The position numbers and the translations under genes were made by a program. Under the pieces are notes generated by a model. That model was not told where the DNA came from, did not search any database, and saw only the letters and a program-made list of their open reading frames with translations. From positions 346,563-410,562 of the forward strand of contig CAYXBA010000001.1 in NCBI GenBank assembly GCA_964463135.1: 64,000 bases of DNA, written 5' to 3'. The DNA comes from UBA6898 sp964463135 (GTDB taxonomy: Bacteria; Nitrospirota; Thermodesulfovibrionia; Thermodesulfovibrionales; UBA6898). The stretch's first letter is position 1, and each line of letters starts with the position of its first letter. Of this stretch, positions 8,644 through 17,405 are shown one piece after another.

Positions 8644-9052
8644 GGTGCTCAGGGCATTACTGCCGAGGCAAGAAATTAAACCCGAAGAGCGCTATTTCAG
8701 AGATGCTGCAAATCTCAGAGATATGGTAGCGACATTGCTCAACTCGCATCGCGATCTCACCGCGAAGTTCAATGAGACCCTTGCGAAGATCGATAATCTC
8801 GATATGACGGAACGCTGGCTGTCGATCACGGCCGCCTCCAAATACGCCTCAATGTGCGACAAGAATCTTATTAAATATGTTCTTGCTGGTCAGATTTACG
8901 GCGTGAAGATCGATGACAAGTGGAGACTCGACAAGTGCTCAATTGATACCTTTATGACAAAGCGAAAAGGCTCCTATGCACCGGAAGTCCAGGAAGTAAA
9001 AGATAGGCTTGTTAAAGAGATGTTTGCACCGAAGAGAAGGGCGGCGTTATAA
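8636..9052 (+). CDS. Excisionase-like helix-turn-helix protein
   Basis: A 138-residue protein with an N-terminal helical part and a C-terminal excisionase/MerR-type domain: WLSITAASKYA, then a recognition-helix region, then VKIDDKWRLDKCSIDTFM, matching the layered helix-turn-helix with a beta wing found in Xis-like proteins. Such proteins direct the integrase toward excision. The stop overlaps the integrase start at 9052, so the two are co-translated. Confidence 0.7.
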   Translation: MDKVLRALLPRQEIKPEERYFRDAANLRDMVATLLNSHRDLTAKFNETLAKIDNLDMTERWLSITAASKYASMCDKNLIKYVLAGQIYGVKIDDKWRLDKCSIDTFMTKRKGSYAPEVQEVKDRLVKEMFAPKRRAAL

Positions 9053-10158
9053 TGAGCAAGATGAAAAAGTTTCGTCGCGGAAAAGGCGGCACTTGGTATG
9101 TTCGATTTGGTCGTGGAGTCGAGCGCTCGCTCGGCACCAGCGACGAAGAAGTCGCTAATAAGCTGATCGCCGACCTTGAATATGAGAAAGCCAAGAATAA
9201 TCTACATATTGTCGGCAAGAAGGAGCTCCGGCCGCTCTCGGTTTTTGTTTCAGAATACCTCTCGACCCGTAAGTCTATGGCGCCGAACACCTACCGTGCC
9301 GACAAACTTGCCTTGGCTAAGTTTTCCGAATTCTACGGGGAGAGTAAATCCCTGGGCGCAATTAACGCTAAGACGCTCGATCAATTCCGTGCATGGCTTA
9401 AGAGCGAGGGCGGAGTGATCATGAATAGATCCACCCGAAAAGTAACCGGCCGGACCTCGCTTATGAACTCATCCTGCAACACAAATATCAAGCACTTAAA
9501 GATCGCGCTGAAAACCGCCATCAAATGGGATTATATCAAAGCCCGTATTGATCTTCGAGACGATCTGAAGCAGTATCGGGTCGATCAGCGGAAAGCTGTG
9601 TTTATGTCACGGGAAGAGGTAGGCAAACTTCTTGGAATCGCCGGCGCAGATCCTCTTATGAAGGCTCCTATCGCCATCCAGGTATTTTGCGGCTGCAGCC
9701 GTGCGGAAGTTATGGGACAGTTTCACTTCACCCCGACCCATATTGAATATAAGAGAGTGAAAACAGGCAAGCTGGTTCGGGTGCCGATCAGCGAGGGTCT
9801 TCGACCGTATATCTCTTATCTGCGTGAAGGGCTGCAGTACATTGTGCCGTGGAAAAATCCAAGGACATATTCTGATAAGTTTTCAGAGGTAGTTGAAAAG
9901 GCCTCTATTGCAGGTATTAGCCCTCATAAAGTCAGGCATACTTTTGCGACTCACATGCTGCAAGAAGGCGCCGACCTGAAGACAATAAGCGAGTTATTGG
10001 GACACTCGAGTATTCATATTACGGCTGAATTTTATGCGCACATTTCGGACGAGCAGAAGAGAAAAGCAGTCAACCTTTTGTCGTATGATGCACCATCACC
10101 TGCAGTCAAATTGCAGGCAGTCAATTCTAACTCAAGGAAAATAAAGAATAAAAAATAG
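9052..10158 (+). CDS. Tyrosine-family site-specific integrase
   Basis: A 368-residue phage-type integrase. The N-terminus has an arm-binding-like basic region, followed by a SAM-like core-binding domain (about 60-165) and a catalytic domain with Arg in CGCSRAEVMG, Lys in the KTGKLVRVP hairpin, H292-x-x-R295, H318 in LLGHSS and the nucleophile Y328 in AEFYAH. It catalyses strand exchange between attP and the host site. The host site is evidently tRNA-Lys, since a tRNA-Lys 3' end starts 13 bases after the stop. All catalytic residues are present, so it may still be active. Confidence 0.93.
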   Translation: MSKMKKFRRGKGGTWYVRFGRGVERSLGTSDEEVANKLIADLEYEKAKNNLHIVGKKELRPLSVFVSEYLSTRKSMAPNTYRADKLALAKFSEFYGESKSLGAINAKTLDQFRAWLKSEGGVIMNRSTRKVTGRTSLMNSSCNTNIKHLKIALKTAIKWDYIKARIDLRDDLKQYRVDQRKAVFMSREEVGKLLGIAGADPLMKAPIAIQVFCGCSRAEVMGQFHFTPTHIEYKRVKTGKLVRVPISEGLRPYISYLREGLQYIVPWKNPRTYSDKFSEVVEKASIAGISPHKVRHTFATHMLQEGADLKTISELLGHSSIHITAEFYAHISDEQKRKAVNLLSYDAPSPAVKLQAVNSNSRKIKNKK

Positions 10159-10170
10159 CATACCTCACTA

Positions 10171-10214
10171 CTCTTAATCAGCGGGTCGCAAGTTCGAATC
10201 TTGCACGGTTCACC
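10171..10214 (+). other. att site: 3' part of tRNA-Lys(CUU)
   Basis: The sequence from the anticodon loop (CTCTTAATCAG) through a sound T-arm (GCAAG-TTCGAAT-CTTGC) to the 3' acceptor strand and CCA matches the 3' half of a tRNA-Lys with CUU anticodon. No matching 5' half (acceptor, D-arm) precedes it; the integrase stop is there instead. It is therefore a core att sequence, not a working tRNA. It is followed at once by a terminator. Confidence 0.8.
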
Positions 10215-10224
10215 AGATATTTCT

Positions 10225-10260
10225 AAGAGGTCAGTCTTCAGAGGCTGGCCTCTTTTTTTT
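10225..10260 (+). terminator. Rho-independent terminator behind the tRNA remnant
   Basis: Stem AAGAGGTCAG pairs with CTGGCCTCTT (one G-U pair) and is followed by eight T residues. It probably was the tRNA-Lys terminator and now also ends integrase transcription. Confidence 0.8.
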
Positions 10261-10369
10261 GTATTGCACATGGTCAGGATCGCCCCGGTTACATCTGGCC
10301 CGGCATGTTCAGATACTCATTTTTGACGGAACCCCTGCCTGTAACGCGGAGCAGTTTTAGGATTAACGG

Positions 10370-10726
10370 TCAGTTGCCGAGAATATAGGTTATAACCTCG
10401 CGAAGTCTGGATGCGTTAAATGGCTTGCTGAGGAAGAACTGATTTTTATTCAGCGTGACCTCTGTGGGGTCCACACTGCCGGAGGCAATAATGATAGGCA
10501 TGTCAGGGTATAACTCTTCCAGGTGCTTTTTAGTCAACGCACCGTTCATAACGGGCATTAACCAATCCAATATGGCAAGATCGAAGGGTTCAGATCTTCC
10601 TGAGCAATTCTTTAATGCCTCCATGCCGTTGGCTGCAGTCGTGACGGCAAAGCCGAAGTCCTTCAGCGTATGGCTGTAAAAATTCCTGATTATTTCTTCG
10701 TCATCTACAACCAAGACGGTTCGCAT
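10370..10726 (-). CDS. Single-domain response regulator (CheY-like)
   Basis: A receiver domain with nothing attached: VVDDEE acid pair near the N-terminus, phospho-acceptor Asp in LAILDWLMP, Ser in IIIASGS and Lys in LSKPF. I start it at 10726, where a GGGAG site lies five bases upstream; a longer frame begins at 10756 without one. Single receivers pass phosphate to other proteins or compete for a kinase. The adjacent divergent gene also carries a receiver, but no kinase is beside them. Confidence 0.85.
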   Translation of the reverse strand: MRTVLVVDDEEIIRNFYSHTLKDFGFAVTTAANGMEALKNCSGRSEPFDLAILDWLMPVMNGALTKKHLEELYPDMPIIIASGSVDPTEVTLNKNQFFLSKPFNASRLREVITYILGN

Positions 10727-10890
10727 ACGGTCTCCCTGCTCGCTATTTCTATTCAAAGTATATCACAGCTTAGCGAATGCAATTGGTAAATTTCCCTGGC
10801 AAAGCTCCCCTGCGCAAAAGGACTGACATTATCTTTATTGGCTGCCATGCCTTTACGTTGCTTGACTATCTGATATACTATTAAAGCGCT

Positions 10891-11763
10891 ATGGATATCC
10901 GAACAGACAAGCAAAGAACCATGCTTATTGTTGATGACAATGAGGTTATTCTTGCGTCGTTAAAAGCCTGGTTTGATGGTAATGGTTTCAGTTGTGAAGC
11001 CGCTCTTGATGCCAAACAGGCCATGGCGATCATTGAGCAGAAGAGTTTTGACTTCATGCTGACCGATATTGTTCTCCCGGGGGTAAACGGGCTTGAATTG
11101 ACCGAGAAAGTAAAAGCGCTGCAGCCTAATATAAAAATTATAGTAATGACAGGTTATGGCGACAGTTTCTCCTATGACAAAGCTATTGAGGTTGGTGCAT
11201 CTGATTATATCAAGAAGCCCTTTACCATGCAGGAACTCTCAGCGAGAATGAAAATATTGCAGATCCAGGAAGATGTCCTCAACTGGGCCATTACCGACGA
11301 ACTTACCGGCATATATAATCGCAAGGGATTCTATACGCTGGCTTCCCATTTACTGAAACTCGCGCAGCGAAACAAGCAGGGCATGTATCTGCTTTATGCA
11401 GATTTGGACGATCTGAAGAAAATCAATGATAGTTATGGACACAAAGAAGGAGATCTGCTCATTTCCGAGACAGCCAAGCTTCTTTCCACGAGCTATCGGC
11501 AATCAGATGTAATTGCCCGTATCGGAGGGGATGAGTTTGTCGTTTTTCCTGTCGGCACGTCAGGAGATTCAGCCGAAATAATCAGTGGCCGCCTGGAAAA
11601 TGCGATTGCCCGTTACAATGAAGGGCACGGAGAAGGACGCAAAATATCGCTGAGCTGGGGCATTGCTATTTTCAAGCCGGAGAACCCGAGCCGCGTTGAC
11701 GACCTCTTGGAACAGGCAGATGCAGCAATGTACGCGATGAAAAAGGCAAAGAAGGCAAAATAA
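10891..11763 (+). CDS. Response regulator with GGDEF diguanylate cyclase output
   Basis: A 290-residue two-domain protein. Residues 10-125 form a receiver (LIVDDNE, LTDIVLPG with the phospho-acceptor Asp, TGYGD, KKPF). Residues 130-288 form a GGDEF domain (DELTGIYNRKGF, ARIGGDEFVVF). The signature is intact and an RxxD inhibitory site (RQSD) sits five residues before it, so c-di-GMP synthesis with product feedback is expected. This is relevant because a c-di-GMP riboswitch lies at about 56.7 kb. It is transcribed away from the single-domain regulator. Confidence 0.92.
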   Translation: MDIRTDKQRTMLIVDDNEVILASLKAWFDGNGFSCEAALDAKQAMAIIEQKSFDFMLTDIVLPGVNGLELTEKVKALQPNIKIIVMTGYGDSFSYDKAIEVGASDYIKKPFTMQELSARMKILQIQEDVLNWAITDELTGIYNRKGFYTLASHLLKLAQRNKQGMYLLYADLDDLKKINDSYGHKEGDLLISETAKLLSTSYRQSDVIARIGGDEFVVFPVGTSGDSAEIISGRLENAIARYNEGHGEGRKISLSWGIAIFKPENPSRVDDLLEQADAAMYAMKKAKKAK

Positions 11764-11880
11764 CAGCCGCTTACCCGCTTACCTGCTGACGCGTTCGATG
11801 GTTTTCGGCACCCCTTCGTTTTATGGACAGCGTCCAATAATGCCATAGTTAAACATTTACTTGTGTTATTCGTAATTCAT

Positions 11881-11914
11881 CGGGTCGCAGGTCCGAAGCC
11901 TGCACGGTTCACCA
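11881..11914 (+). other. Second, decayed tRNA-Lys 3' fragment (possible old att site)
   Basis: Thirty-four bases repeat the T-arm and acceptor end of the fragment at 10171-10214, including the following AGATATTTC. The T-loop has drifted to TCCGAAG while the stem was kept as GCAGG/CCTGC. The anticodon part is not conserved and no 5' half exists. The pair of fragments frames a 1.7-kb segment with two response regulators. Confidence 0.6.
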
Positions 11915-11922
11915 GATATTTC

Positions 11923-11955
11923 AAGGGGCTGCGCGAGATCGCAGCCCCTTTTTTC
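11923..11955 (+). terminator. Rho-independent terminator
   Basis: A GGGGCTGCG stem pairs with CGCAGCCCC around a six-base loop and is followed by six T residues. It sits behind the second tRNA fragment, just as the first terminator sits behind the first fragment. Confidence 0.8.
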
Positions 11956-11985
11956 GTGATACCGTGCTTGATGAATAACCTGATA

Positions 11986-12492
11986 TTATTTCTGCATCTT
12001 TTTCGCTTTTCTCTTGTCCCTGATCATCTTCGTGTCGCTGTACATATCTTCGTACGCTGCCTTCATGACCGTCTCAAAGTCGGCCAGATTGCCGCCATTG
12101 GTTTTCATAAAGCCTTCGGCATCCTCCTTCTTTGCAAAGGCCCATTTGCCCCTTTTGGACATGACCCCCGGCTTGCTGCCTCCGACGATCCAGAAGGCCT
12201 TTTCCGCATCGATCAGTTCTTTGGTATTGAAATCGCCGACCGTGATCGAAACAGGGGTCTTATCGATATTGTTGGCGAGATCGACCGCAGCACAGTGGAG
12301 GCTGCATACGGCCACTGACGTGTTGTCATCATAGTTGATCACCATGCGCGAAAAATCGAACATGCCCCGGTCCATACCGCAGTATTGACAGGACTTATGT
12401 TTTTGAATATCTTCCTTCGGCTCTGCAAATGCCGGTGCTGCCAGGAACACGAAACCGACCAGTATTGACAGTATGATATTTGTTATTTTCAT
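11986..12492 (-). CDS. NosL-like exported copper-chaperone-type protein
   Basis: A 168-residue protein with a clear signal peptide (cut near AFA-EP) and a CQYCGM motif characteristic of NosL-family proteins, followed by a C-x-x-H-C pair (CSLHCAA). NosL binds copper and helps mature the Cu sites of nitrous oxide reductase, but NosL-like proteins occur widely without nos genes. No nos genes are visible here. An AAAGGAG ribosome site precedes the ATG. It lies downstream of the cytochrome gene on the same strand and may be co-transcribed with it. Confidence 0.8.
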   Translation of the reverse strand: MKITNIILSILVGFVFLAAPAFAEPKEDIQKHKSCQYCGMDRGMFDFSRMVINYDDNTSVAVCSLHCAAVDLANNIDKTPVSITVGDFNTKELIDAEKAFWIVGGSKPGVMSKRGKWAFAKKEDAEGFMKTNGGNLADFETVMKAAYEDMYSDTKMIRDKRKAKKMQK

Positions 12493-12553
12493 TTGTAAGT
12501 CTCCTTTTTATGTCCTGATTTAATAAGAGCATTCCGCTTTAATTTTATTCAAA

Positions 12554-13354
12554 TCACATTTTCTTTGCGGAGGGCGGCGCAGGAACATTAGCCCCGTGGC
12601 ATTCAGTGCAATTTTGCTGAGCCGTGATCCCAACGTTCGATGCCGCTTTCCAGGTGCTTTTTTGTTTATAGGTGCCGTCTTTCCATGCATTCAGGTCCTG
12701 AACAAGGTGATATGCAGCGCTTGCCGTCACCCGTGCGCACCTGTCCCTCCTTTCAGGGCTTCCGATAGCGTACCCTGATGCCTTCATCCATTTGCCAACC
12801 GAGATATGACAAAGCGGGGAATTACTTGTCGTCTGCATGATCGCTGCCTTGATCTTCGGTTCTTTCGGCGTGAAGGTAGGCAGGGCTGTTTCGGAGTACC
12901 ATTCCAGGGCATCAGCGCCGATTGCTGCGCCGTTCTCGCACTCAGGGCCTGCGATCCTGGGACCGATGATCATATTGCTCACAATGTTTGCACCTGCATT
13001 TGAGCCGCATATTGTTCCCCATCCGGCCATGCCGCCTTCAAGAAAGATAAAGGCATCAACGGGGAAGGAAGTATAGGGCTCACCCACTTTCTCTCTCAGC
13101 TGACTGAACACACTGCTGATGACCGCTGCCCCGCAGAATATTCGGTACCATTTCTTATAGGCAAGCTCCGCTGTCTGTTCCGGATCCAGCTTTTCATACG
13201 GCCAGGGCCATTTGTCGGATGGGCTGCTTTTCGCTTCGGCCTTTGTCAGCAGGCTCATACCTCCGAATGCAGCCATGGCCAGGCCGGCAGCTATTCCGGC
13301 ATTTTTCAGCAGAGCCCTTCTTGAGACCTCGTCTGTTAAGTTGTCGATCGTCAT
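12554..13354 (-). CDS. Split-Soret-type cytochrome c, C_GCAxxG_C_C family, Tat-exported
   Basis: A 266-residue protein starting with a Tat signal (SRRALLKNAG, then a hydrophobic stretch ending in AEA). The body has the redox family pattern with FCGAAVISS and GTICGSNAGAN cysteines, and one C-terminal haem site CTECH at residues 249-253. Split-Soret cytochromes of sulfate reducers are dimeric c-type cytochromes with this architecture. Tat export with a c-haem implies a periplasmic electron-transfer role; the partner is unknown. Confidence 0.75.
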   Translation of the reverse strand: MTIDNLTDEVSRRALLKNAGIAAGLAMAAFGGMSLLTKAEAKSSPSDKWPWPYEKLDPEQTAELAYKKWYRIFCGAAVISSVFSQLREKVGEPYTSFPVDAFIFLEGGMAGWGTICGSNAGANIVSNMIIGPRIAGPECENGAAIGADALEWYSETALPTFTPKEPKIKAAIMQTTSNSPLCHISVGKWMKASGYAIGSPERRDRCARVTASAAYHLVQDLNAWKDGTYKQKSTWKAASNVGITAQQNCTECHGANVPAPPSAKKM

Positions 13355-13412
13355 GACCCACCTCCTGAATGGGAATCCAGCTTCAAGAATTCAGTAAGAA
13401 CATTAATGAAAG

Positions 13413-13443
13413 AGCCCTGCTCAGATCAGAAGCAGGGCTTTTT
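13413..13443 (-). terminator. Hairpin between the cytochrome and the OB-like gene
   Basis: A nine-base perfect stem AGCCCTGCT/AGCAGGGCT with a nine-base loop. The T run is good on the plus strand (TTTTT) and weak on the minus strand, where it would end the gene at 13455-13901. It can act in both directions. Confidence 0.55.
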
Positions 13444-13454
13444 GAAAAAAATGT

Positions 13455-13901
13455 TTATCTGCGCCATCCTGCCCATGCCGGAATACCGGCACTGTCCCTG
13501 AGGATCAGTGTATTGTCTCCTTTCTTTACTTCCTGAGCTATGATGAACTGCTTGCCTGCCATGGTCACTTTCGAACCCTTTACTTCTACCTTGTCTCCCT
13601 TTTCGATCTTCGTATCGAGCCGCTCGATATACCAGCTTGGGCCAAGGTGCACTTCCACGGTCTCTTTCTCTGTTTTCAGCATGAGATGGATACCGTTATT
13701 CATGCCTTTCATTGGCGTTGTCTGTGCAACCGTTGCAACCGTGCCCGAGACCGTCTCGACCGTAGACGGGTTAAAATTTCTCTGATACTGGGAGCCCATG
13801 CCCCATCCGCCGCTGCCCTTCCATGGCGCTGCCAGGACAACTGATGCGCCAAACAGGACCGCTACTGCCACTGCTGCCATGATCAGCCGCCGTTTTTTCA
13901 T
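13455..13901 (-). CDS. Small exported OB-fold-like protein
   Basis: A 148-residue protein with a signal peptide (RLIMAAVAVAVLFGASVVLA) and a body made of short beta strands: VETVSGTVATVAQT, VEVHLGPSWYI, KGDKVEVKGSKV and QEVKKGDNTLILRD. This pattern is common in small periplasmic proteins of anaerobes that are often loosely named DNA-binding; an OB-like barrel is more plausible given the signal peptide. The ligand is unknown. Confidence 0.65.
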   Translation of the reverse strand: MKKRRLIMAAVAVAVLFGASVVLAAPWKGSGGWGMGSQYQRNFNPSTVETVSGTVATVAQTTPMKGMNNGIHLMLKTEKETVEVHLGPSWYIERLDTKIEKGDKVEVKGSKVTMAGKQFIIAQEVKKGDNTLILRDSAGIPAWAGWRR

Positions 13902-14156
13902 AGGAAACCTCCTTGGTTCGGTTAATCTGATTATAGCACTGCACCTAATAATTGCAACTTTAGAGTTAACTGTATGAATTTGAAAGCGAATTTGGCCTGA
14001 GCGGGTCTCAATTCTCTCCGCCCTCTCGGGATTGCCCTGTTTATTACAATCAGATGATATTGTGATCTGGTCTGATACCGCGAATTGGTTTTATATTATT
14101 GCCATCATGAAATCTTTGAGTTCGGAACGAAGCGAATATAACCTGTCTGGACCGAT

Positions 14157-14321
14157 TTATTTTTTCATCTTCTTCAGTGCTTCCTCGATCTCCTTAATCG
14201 CCTTTTGAGTGCTGCTCATTTTTGCTTCCAACTCCTCTATCAGCCCTGTATTGCGCAAAACCTGCGCCATAATATCGTCTAATTTTTCTTCGACTGTTTT
14301 ATTCGCCCCTTGGTCTGTCAT
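14157..14321 (-). CDS. 54-residue coiled-coil protein
   Basis: A short gene with a good AAAGGAG site nine bases before its ATG. The product starts MTDQGANKTVEEKLDDIM and continues as one long charged helix rich in Glu, Lys and Leu, ending KKMKK. It looks like a small coiled-coil protein of the SlyX or YlxD kind, but I cannot assign a family. It lies directly downstream of the AhpD-like gene. The region 13902-14156 upstream of 13.9 kb shows nothing else I can support. Confidence 0.55.
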   Translation of the reverse strand: MTDQGANKTVEEKLDDIMAQVLRNTGLIEELEAKMSSTQKAIKEIEEALKKMKK

Positions 14322-14360
14322 TCCATTATTCTCCTTTGCCTGATGCTTTCAAATCCACCG

Positions 14361-14693
14361 TCACAGAGAGAGTTTTTCCGCTGCGTTGTGCGCCTGAATA
14401 CCGTGGATCAGGGACGCGCCGCCCCTGACTGCCGAGGCAACATGCACCGCCTCGGTGATATGCTCCAGGCTCATGCCCTCCTCAAGACAGCTCTTGGTAT
14501 ACGCATCGATGCAGTACGGGCACTGGATGGCATGGGCAACTCCAAGCCCGATCAGCACCTTCTCCCTTTTGGTTAGGACGCCCGGCTGAAGGGCCGCTGT
14601 GTACCAGCCCATGAATTTCTTGAAAAGCTCGGGACTGTGTTTCCCGATCTCCCCGAAACGGTCCAGGTCTTCTGCTTTGTAATATTCGGTCAT
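14361..14693 (-). CDS. AhpD-like carboxymuconolactone decarboxylase-family protein
   Basis: A 110-residue all-helical AhpD-fold protein with the redox pair in QCPYCIDAYT, the hallmark CxxC of alkylhydroperoxidase-like members. Close relatives accompany the radical SAM ArsS in arsenosugar-type clusters and are annotated there as peroxidase-like. It follows the GH63 glucosidase on the same strand, with ArsS further upstream, and has a clear AAGGAG site. Confidence 0.85.
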   Translation of the reverse strand: MTEYYKAEDLDRFGEIGKHSPELFKKFMGWYTAALQPGVLTKREKVLIGLGVAHAIQCPYCIDAYTKSCLEEGMSLEHITEAVHVASAVRGGASLIHGIQAHNAAEKLSL

Positions 14694-14727
14694 AATGTTC
14701 TTCTCCTTTTGTTATAGCAACATACGC

Positions 14728-17361
14728 TCACTGGCACCAGCACCATTGGATCATCTCTGCAACGAGTGCGGTCCATCCTGTCTGGTGGCTTGCACCGAGC
14801 CCCTTGCCGGTATCTCCGTGAAAATATTCATAGAACAGGACCAGGTCTTTAAAGTGCGGGTCATCCCGGTATTTTGTCAGGTCTCCATGCACGGCCCTTT
14901 TTCCTTCATCATCCCTGATGAAGATGCCTGTCAGCATCTGTGAAAGCTTCTTGGCCACGTCCCAGAGGTTCAGGAAATTGCCCGAGCCTGAGGGGAATTC
15001 GACCTTCAGTGAATCGCCGTAATATTCATAATATTTCTTCAGTGACTCGATAAAAAGGTAATTGATCGGCACCCAGATCGGGCCGCGCCAGTTCGAGTTT
15101 CCGCCGAAGAGATCGGTCGTCGTCTCGCCAGGTTCATAGTCCACAGAATATTCATTGCCATTGACCCTGAGCGTGAACGGGTTCTCTTCATGATAGCGTG
15201 AGATGGAACGGATGCCGCCTGATGACAGGAACTCAGTTTCGTCGAGCATCTTCTGCAGTATGCGTATCAGCCGGGCTTTCGGTATGAGCGAAAGCAGGAT
15301 GTCTTTGCCTTCCTCGAGTTCCTCGATCGTCTGGTGTTTCCCCGGAGTGTTCCGGTTGTTCCTGAACCAGAGTAGCCTTTTTCTGAAACCCTTCAGCTTA
15401 TTAAAGAGGTCCTTATTGATCACCGATACAGCGAGCAGGGAGGTGAGGCCGACCAGCGATCTGACCCGCAGCGGTATGATCTTCCCGTCCGGCATATGCA
15501 GGGAGTCGTAATAAAACCCGTCTTCTTCATGCCAGAGGCCGCTCTCACCGAGCGAGTTCAGGGACTCTGCAATATGGATGAAATGCTCGAAGAACTTCGA
15601 GGCAACATCCTCATACGCAGGGTCCTCCTGCGCGATCTCAAGAGCCATGTCCATGAGGTTCAGGGCATACATCGCCATCCAGCTCGTGCCGTCAGCCTGC
15701 TCCACATGGCCGCCGGTCGGCAGTGTTTTGCTCCGGTCAAAGACGCCGATATTGTCGAGGCCGAGGAATCCGCCCTGAAAGATATTGTGTCCCTCAGAGT
15801 CCTTTCTGTTGACCCACCAGGTGAAATTAAGGAGCAGTTTCTGGAATACCCGTTTCAGGAAGACAAGGTCTGCCTTGCCGGTATTTTTCCTGTCGAGTTC
15901 ATATGTCTTGAGCGAGGCCCATGCATGGACAGGAGGGTTCACATCGCTGAAATTCCACTCATAAGCGGGTAGTTGTCCGTTGGGGTGCATGTACCACTCA
16001 CGCAAAAACAATATAAGCTGCTTCTTGGCATAGTCCGGATCGACCAGCGCCAGCGGCACGCAGTGAAAGGCCAGGTCCCATGAGGCGTACCAGGGATATT
16101 CCCACTTGTCAGGCATCGAAATGATGTCCCGGTTGAAGAGGTACGGCCAGTCGTGGTTCCGCCCCTGTTTCCTGGTCTCCGGCGGTGCGGGCTGGCCCTT
16201 GTCCCCGTTCAGCCACGTCTCTATCTCATAGTTGTAATACTGCTTGGACCAGAGCAGACCTGCAAAGGCCTGCCTCTGCACCTGTATGACATCGCTTATC
16301 GGTTCTTCAGGGAGCATTGGCGTATAAAATTCGTCCGCCTCTGCGATACGTTGACTGAAGACCCCGGAAAAGGTCTTGTCAAAGGGTCCGGCGAGCTTCT
16401 TGTCAGAAAGCCTCAGCCGGATAGAAGCAGAGCCGCCTGGCTTTATGGTTAAACGGTAAGCGACTGCGGCCTTGGTGCCGAAATTCCTGCCTTTCAGCAG
16501 GTCGTGTTTTTTGCCCACGATCACATCGTGAAATGCGTCCTTTACAAACGGAGATGAGTTCGGGACATTATAGAGCCTTTCTGTATTCGTATCATTTTCG
16601 GTAAAGAGCGCTACTCTGCTGTCTTCGCAATGGAGATAATATTTCCCTGTCTGTTCATGTTCCGCCTCCAGCAGGACATCCCGGTCTTCTTCCGACAAAA
16701 GTCTTATCTGAGGTTTTTTGTTCGCTTTGCCGAAGGACCACGTATTCCGGAACCAGAGGGTCGGCAGAAGAACAACGTCAGCAGCCTCTGCTGCGCGATT
16801 AAAGGCCTCGATCCGTATCAGGAGATCGTCAGGCCCTGCCTTTGAATATTCGACAACAATATCGAAATATCTGTTCTGATCAAAGATGCCGGTGTCGATC
16901 AGCTCATACTCAGGGTCCTGGCGGGAACGGTTCTGGTTCTCTCTTATAAGCTTTTGGTAAGGGAATTCCTGCTGCGGATACTTGTACAGATATTTCATGT
17001 ACGAATGGGTCGGGACATTATCAAGGTAGTAATAAAGCTCCTTGACGTCCTCACCATGATTTCCCTCGAACGGACGTACGCCGAAGAGCCGCTCCTTGAG
17101 GATGGGGTCTCTGTGGTTCCAGAGGGCAATGCTGAAGCAGAGGTTCTGCTGGATGTCGGATATGCCTGCGATGCCGTCCTCTCCCCAGCGGTATGCGCGC
17201 GACCGGGCATGATCAAAAGGGAAGTAATGCCAGGCATCACCGTTCGGGCTGTAGTCCTCGCGGACTGTCCCCCACTGCCGCTCGCTCAGATACGGCCCCC
17301 ATTTTTTCCAGAAGACCCGGTGGTCCGTGTTTTCCGCGAGCCTCTCAGCTTCTGTTGCCAT
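14728..17361 (-). CDS. GH63-type glucosidase
   Basis: An 877-residue cytoplasmic protein of the MGH1/GH63 class. It has an (alpha/alpha)6 toroid pattern with WEYPWYASWDLAFH, NGQLPAYEWNFSD and GGNSNWRGPIWVPINYL segments, which carry the acidic residues used for glucose release in this family. Bacterial relatives act on alpha-glucosyl compounds such as glucosylglycerate or oligosaccharides; the substrate here is unknown. It lies 40 bases behind the ArsS-like gene and probably shares its transcript. Confidence 0.85.
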   Translation of the reverse strand: MATEAERLAENTDHRVFWKKWGPYLSERQWGTVREDYSPNGDAWHYFPFDHARSRAYRWGEDGIAGISDIQQNLCFSIALWNHRDPILKERLFGVRPFEGNHGEDVKELYYYLDNVPTHSYMKYLYKYPQQEFPYQKLIRENQNRSRQDPEYELIDTGIFDQNRYFDIVVEYSKAGPDDLLIRIEAFNRAAEAADVVLLPTLWFRNTWSFGKANKKPQIRLLSEEDRDVLLEAEHEQTGKYYLHCEDSRVALFTENDTNTERLYNVPNSSPFVKDAFHDVIVGKKHDLLKGRNFGTKAAVAYRLTIKPGGSASIRLRLSDKKLAGPFDKTFSGVFSQRIAEADEFYTPMLPEEPISDVIQVQRQAFAGLLWSKQYYNYEIETWLNGDKGQPAPPETRKQGRNHDWPYLFNRDIISMPDKWEYPWYASWDLAFHCVPLALVDPDYAKKQLILFLREWYMHPNGQLPAYEWNFSDVNPPVHAWASLKTYELDRKNTGKADLVFLKRVFQKLLLNFTWWVNRKDSEGHNIFQGGFLGLDNIGVFDRSKTLPTGGHVEQADGTSWMAMYALNLMDMALEIAQEDPAYEDVASKFFEHFIHIAESLNSLGESGLWHEEDGFYYDSLHMPDGKIIPLRVRSLVGLTSLLAVSVINKDLFNKLKGFRKRLLWFRNNRNTPGKHQTIEELEEGKDILLSLIPKARLIRILQKMLDETEFLSSGGIRSISRYHEENPFTLRVNGNEYSVDYEPGETTTDLFGGNSNWRGPIWVPINYLFIESLKKYYEYYGDSLKVEFPSGSGNFLNLWDVAKKLSQMLTGIFIRDDEGKRAVHGDLTKYRDDPHFKDLVLFYEYFHGDTGKGLGASHQTGWTALVAEMIQWCWCQ

Positions 17362-17387
17362 GTTGTATCAACCTCTCACTCTTATCA

Positions 17388-17405
17388 GACAGGCGACCGC
17401 CTGTC
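17388..17405 (-). promoter_or_regulatory. Candidate bacterial SECIS hairpin of the ArsS-like gene
   Basis: Read on the minus strand, GACAGGC pairs with GCCTGTC around a GGTC loop. The loop starts 23 bases after the in-frame UGA at 17424-17422. Bacterial SECIS elements are small hairpins whose apical loop carries a GGU or G and lies roughly 16-37 bases after the UGA, so position and loop both fit. Confidence 0.6.

Larger units (their letters stand above)
1..10214. mobile_element. Right part of an integrated element ending at a tRNA-Lys attachment site
   Basis: The segment ends on the right with an excisionase-like gene, a tyrosine integrase and, directly behind it, the 3' part of a tRNA-Lys gene without its 5' half. 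This is the usual layout of an element integrated into a tRNA 3' end. The cargo is accessory: tandem phosphoesterases, IS3 debris, a truncated HU gene, a nuclease-fold protein and orphan genes. The left end, expected at an intact tRNA-Lys, is not in the window, so the size is unknown. That all genes from position 1 belong to one element is inferred. Confidence 0.55.

Noticed and set aside
11881..11914. Functional tRNA gene
   Set aside because: No 5' acceptor strand, D-arm or proper anticodon arm precedes the T-arm, and the T-loop is altered.
11986..12492. Evidence for denitrification from the NosL-like gene
   Set aside because: No nosZ or other nos genes are adjacent, and NosL-like proteins occur without them.
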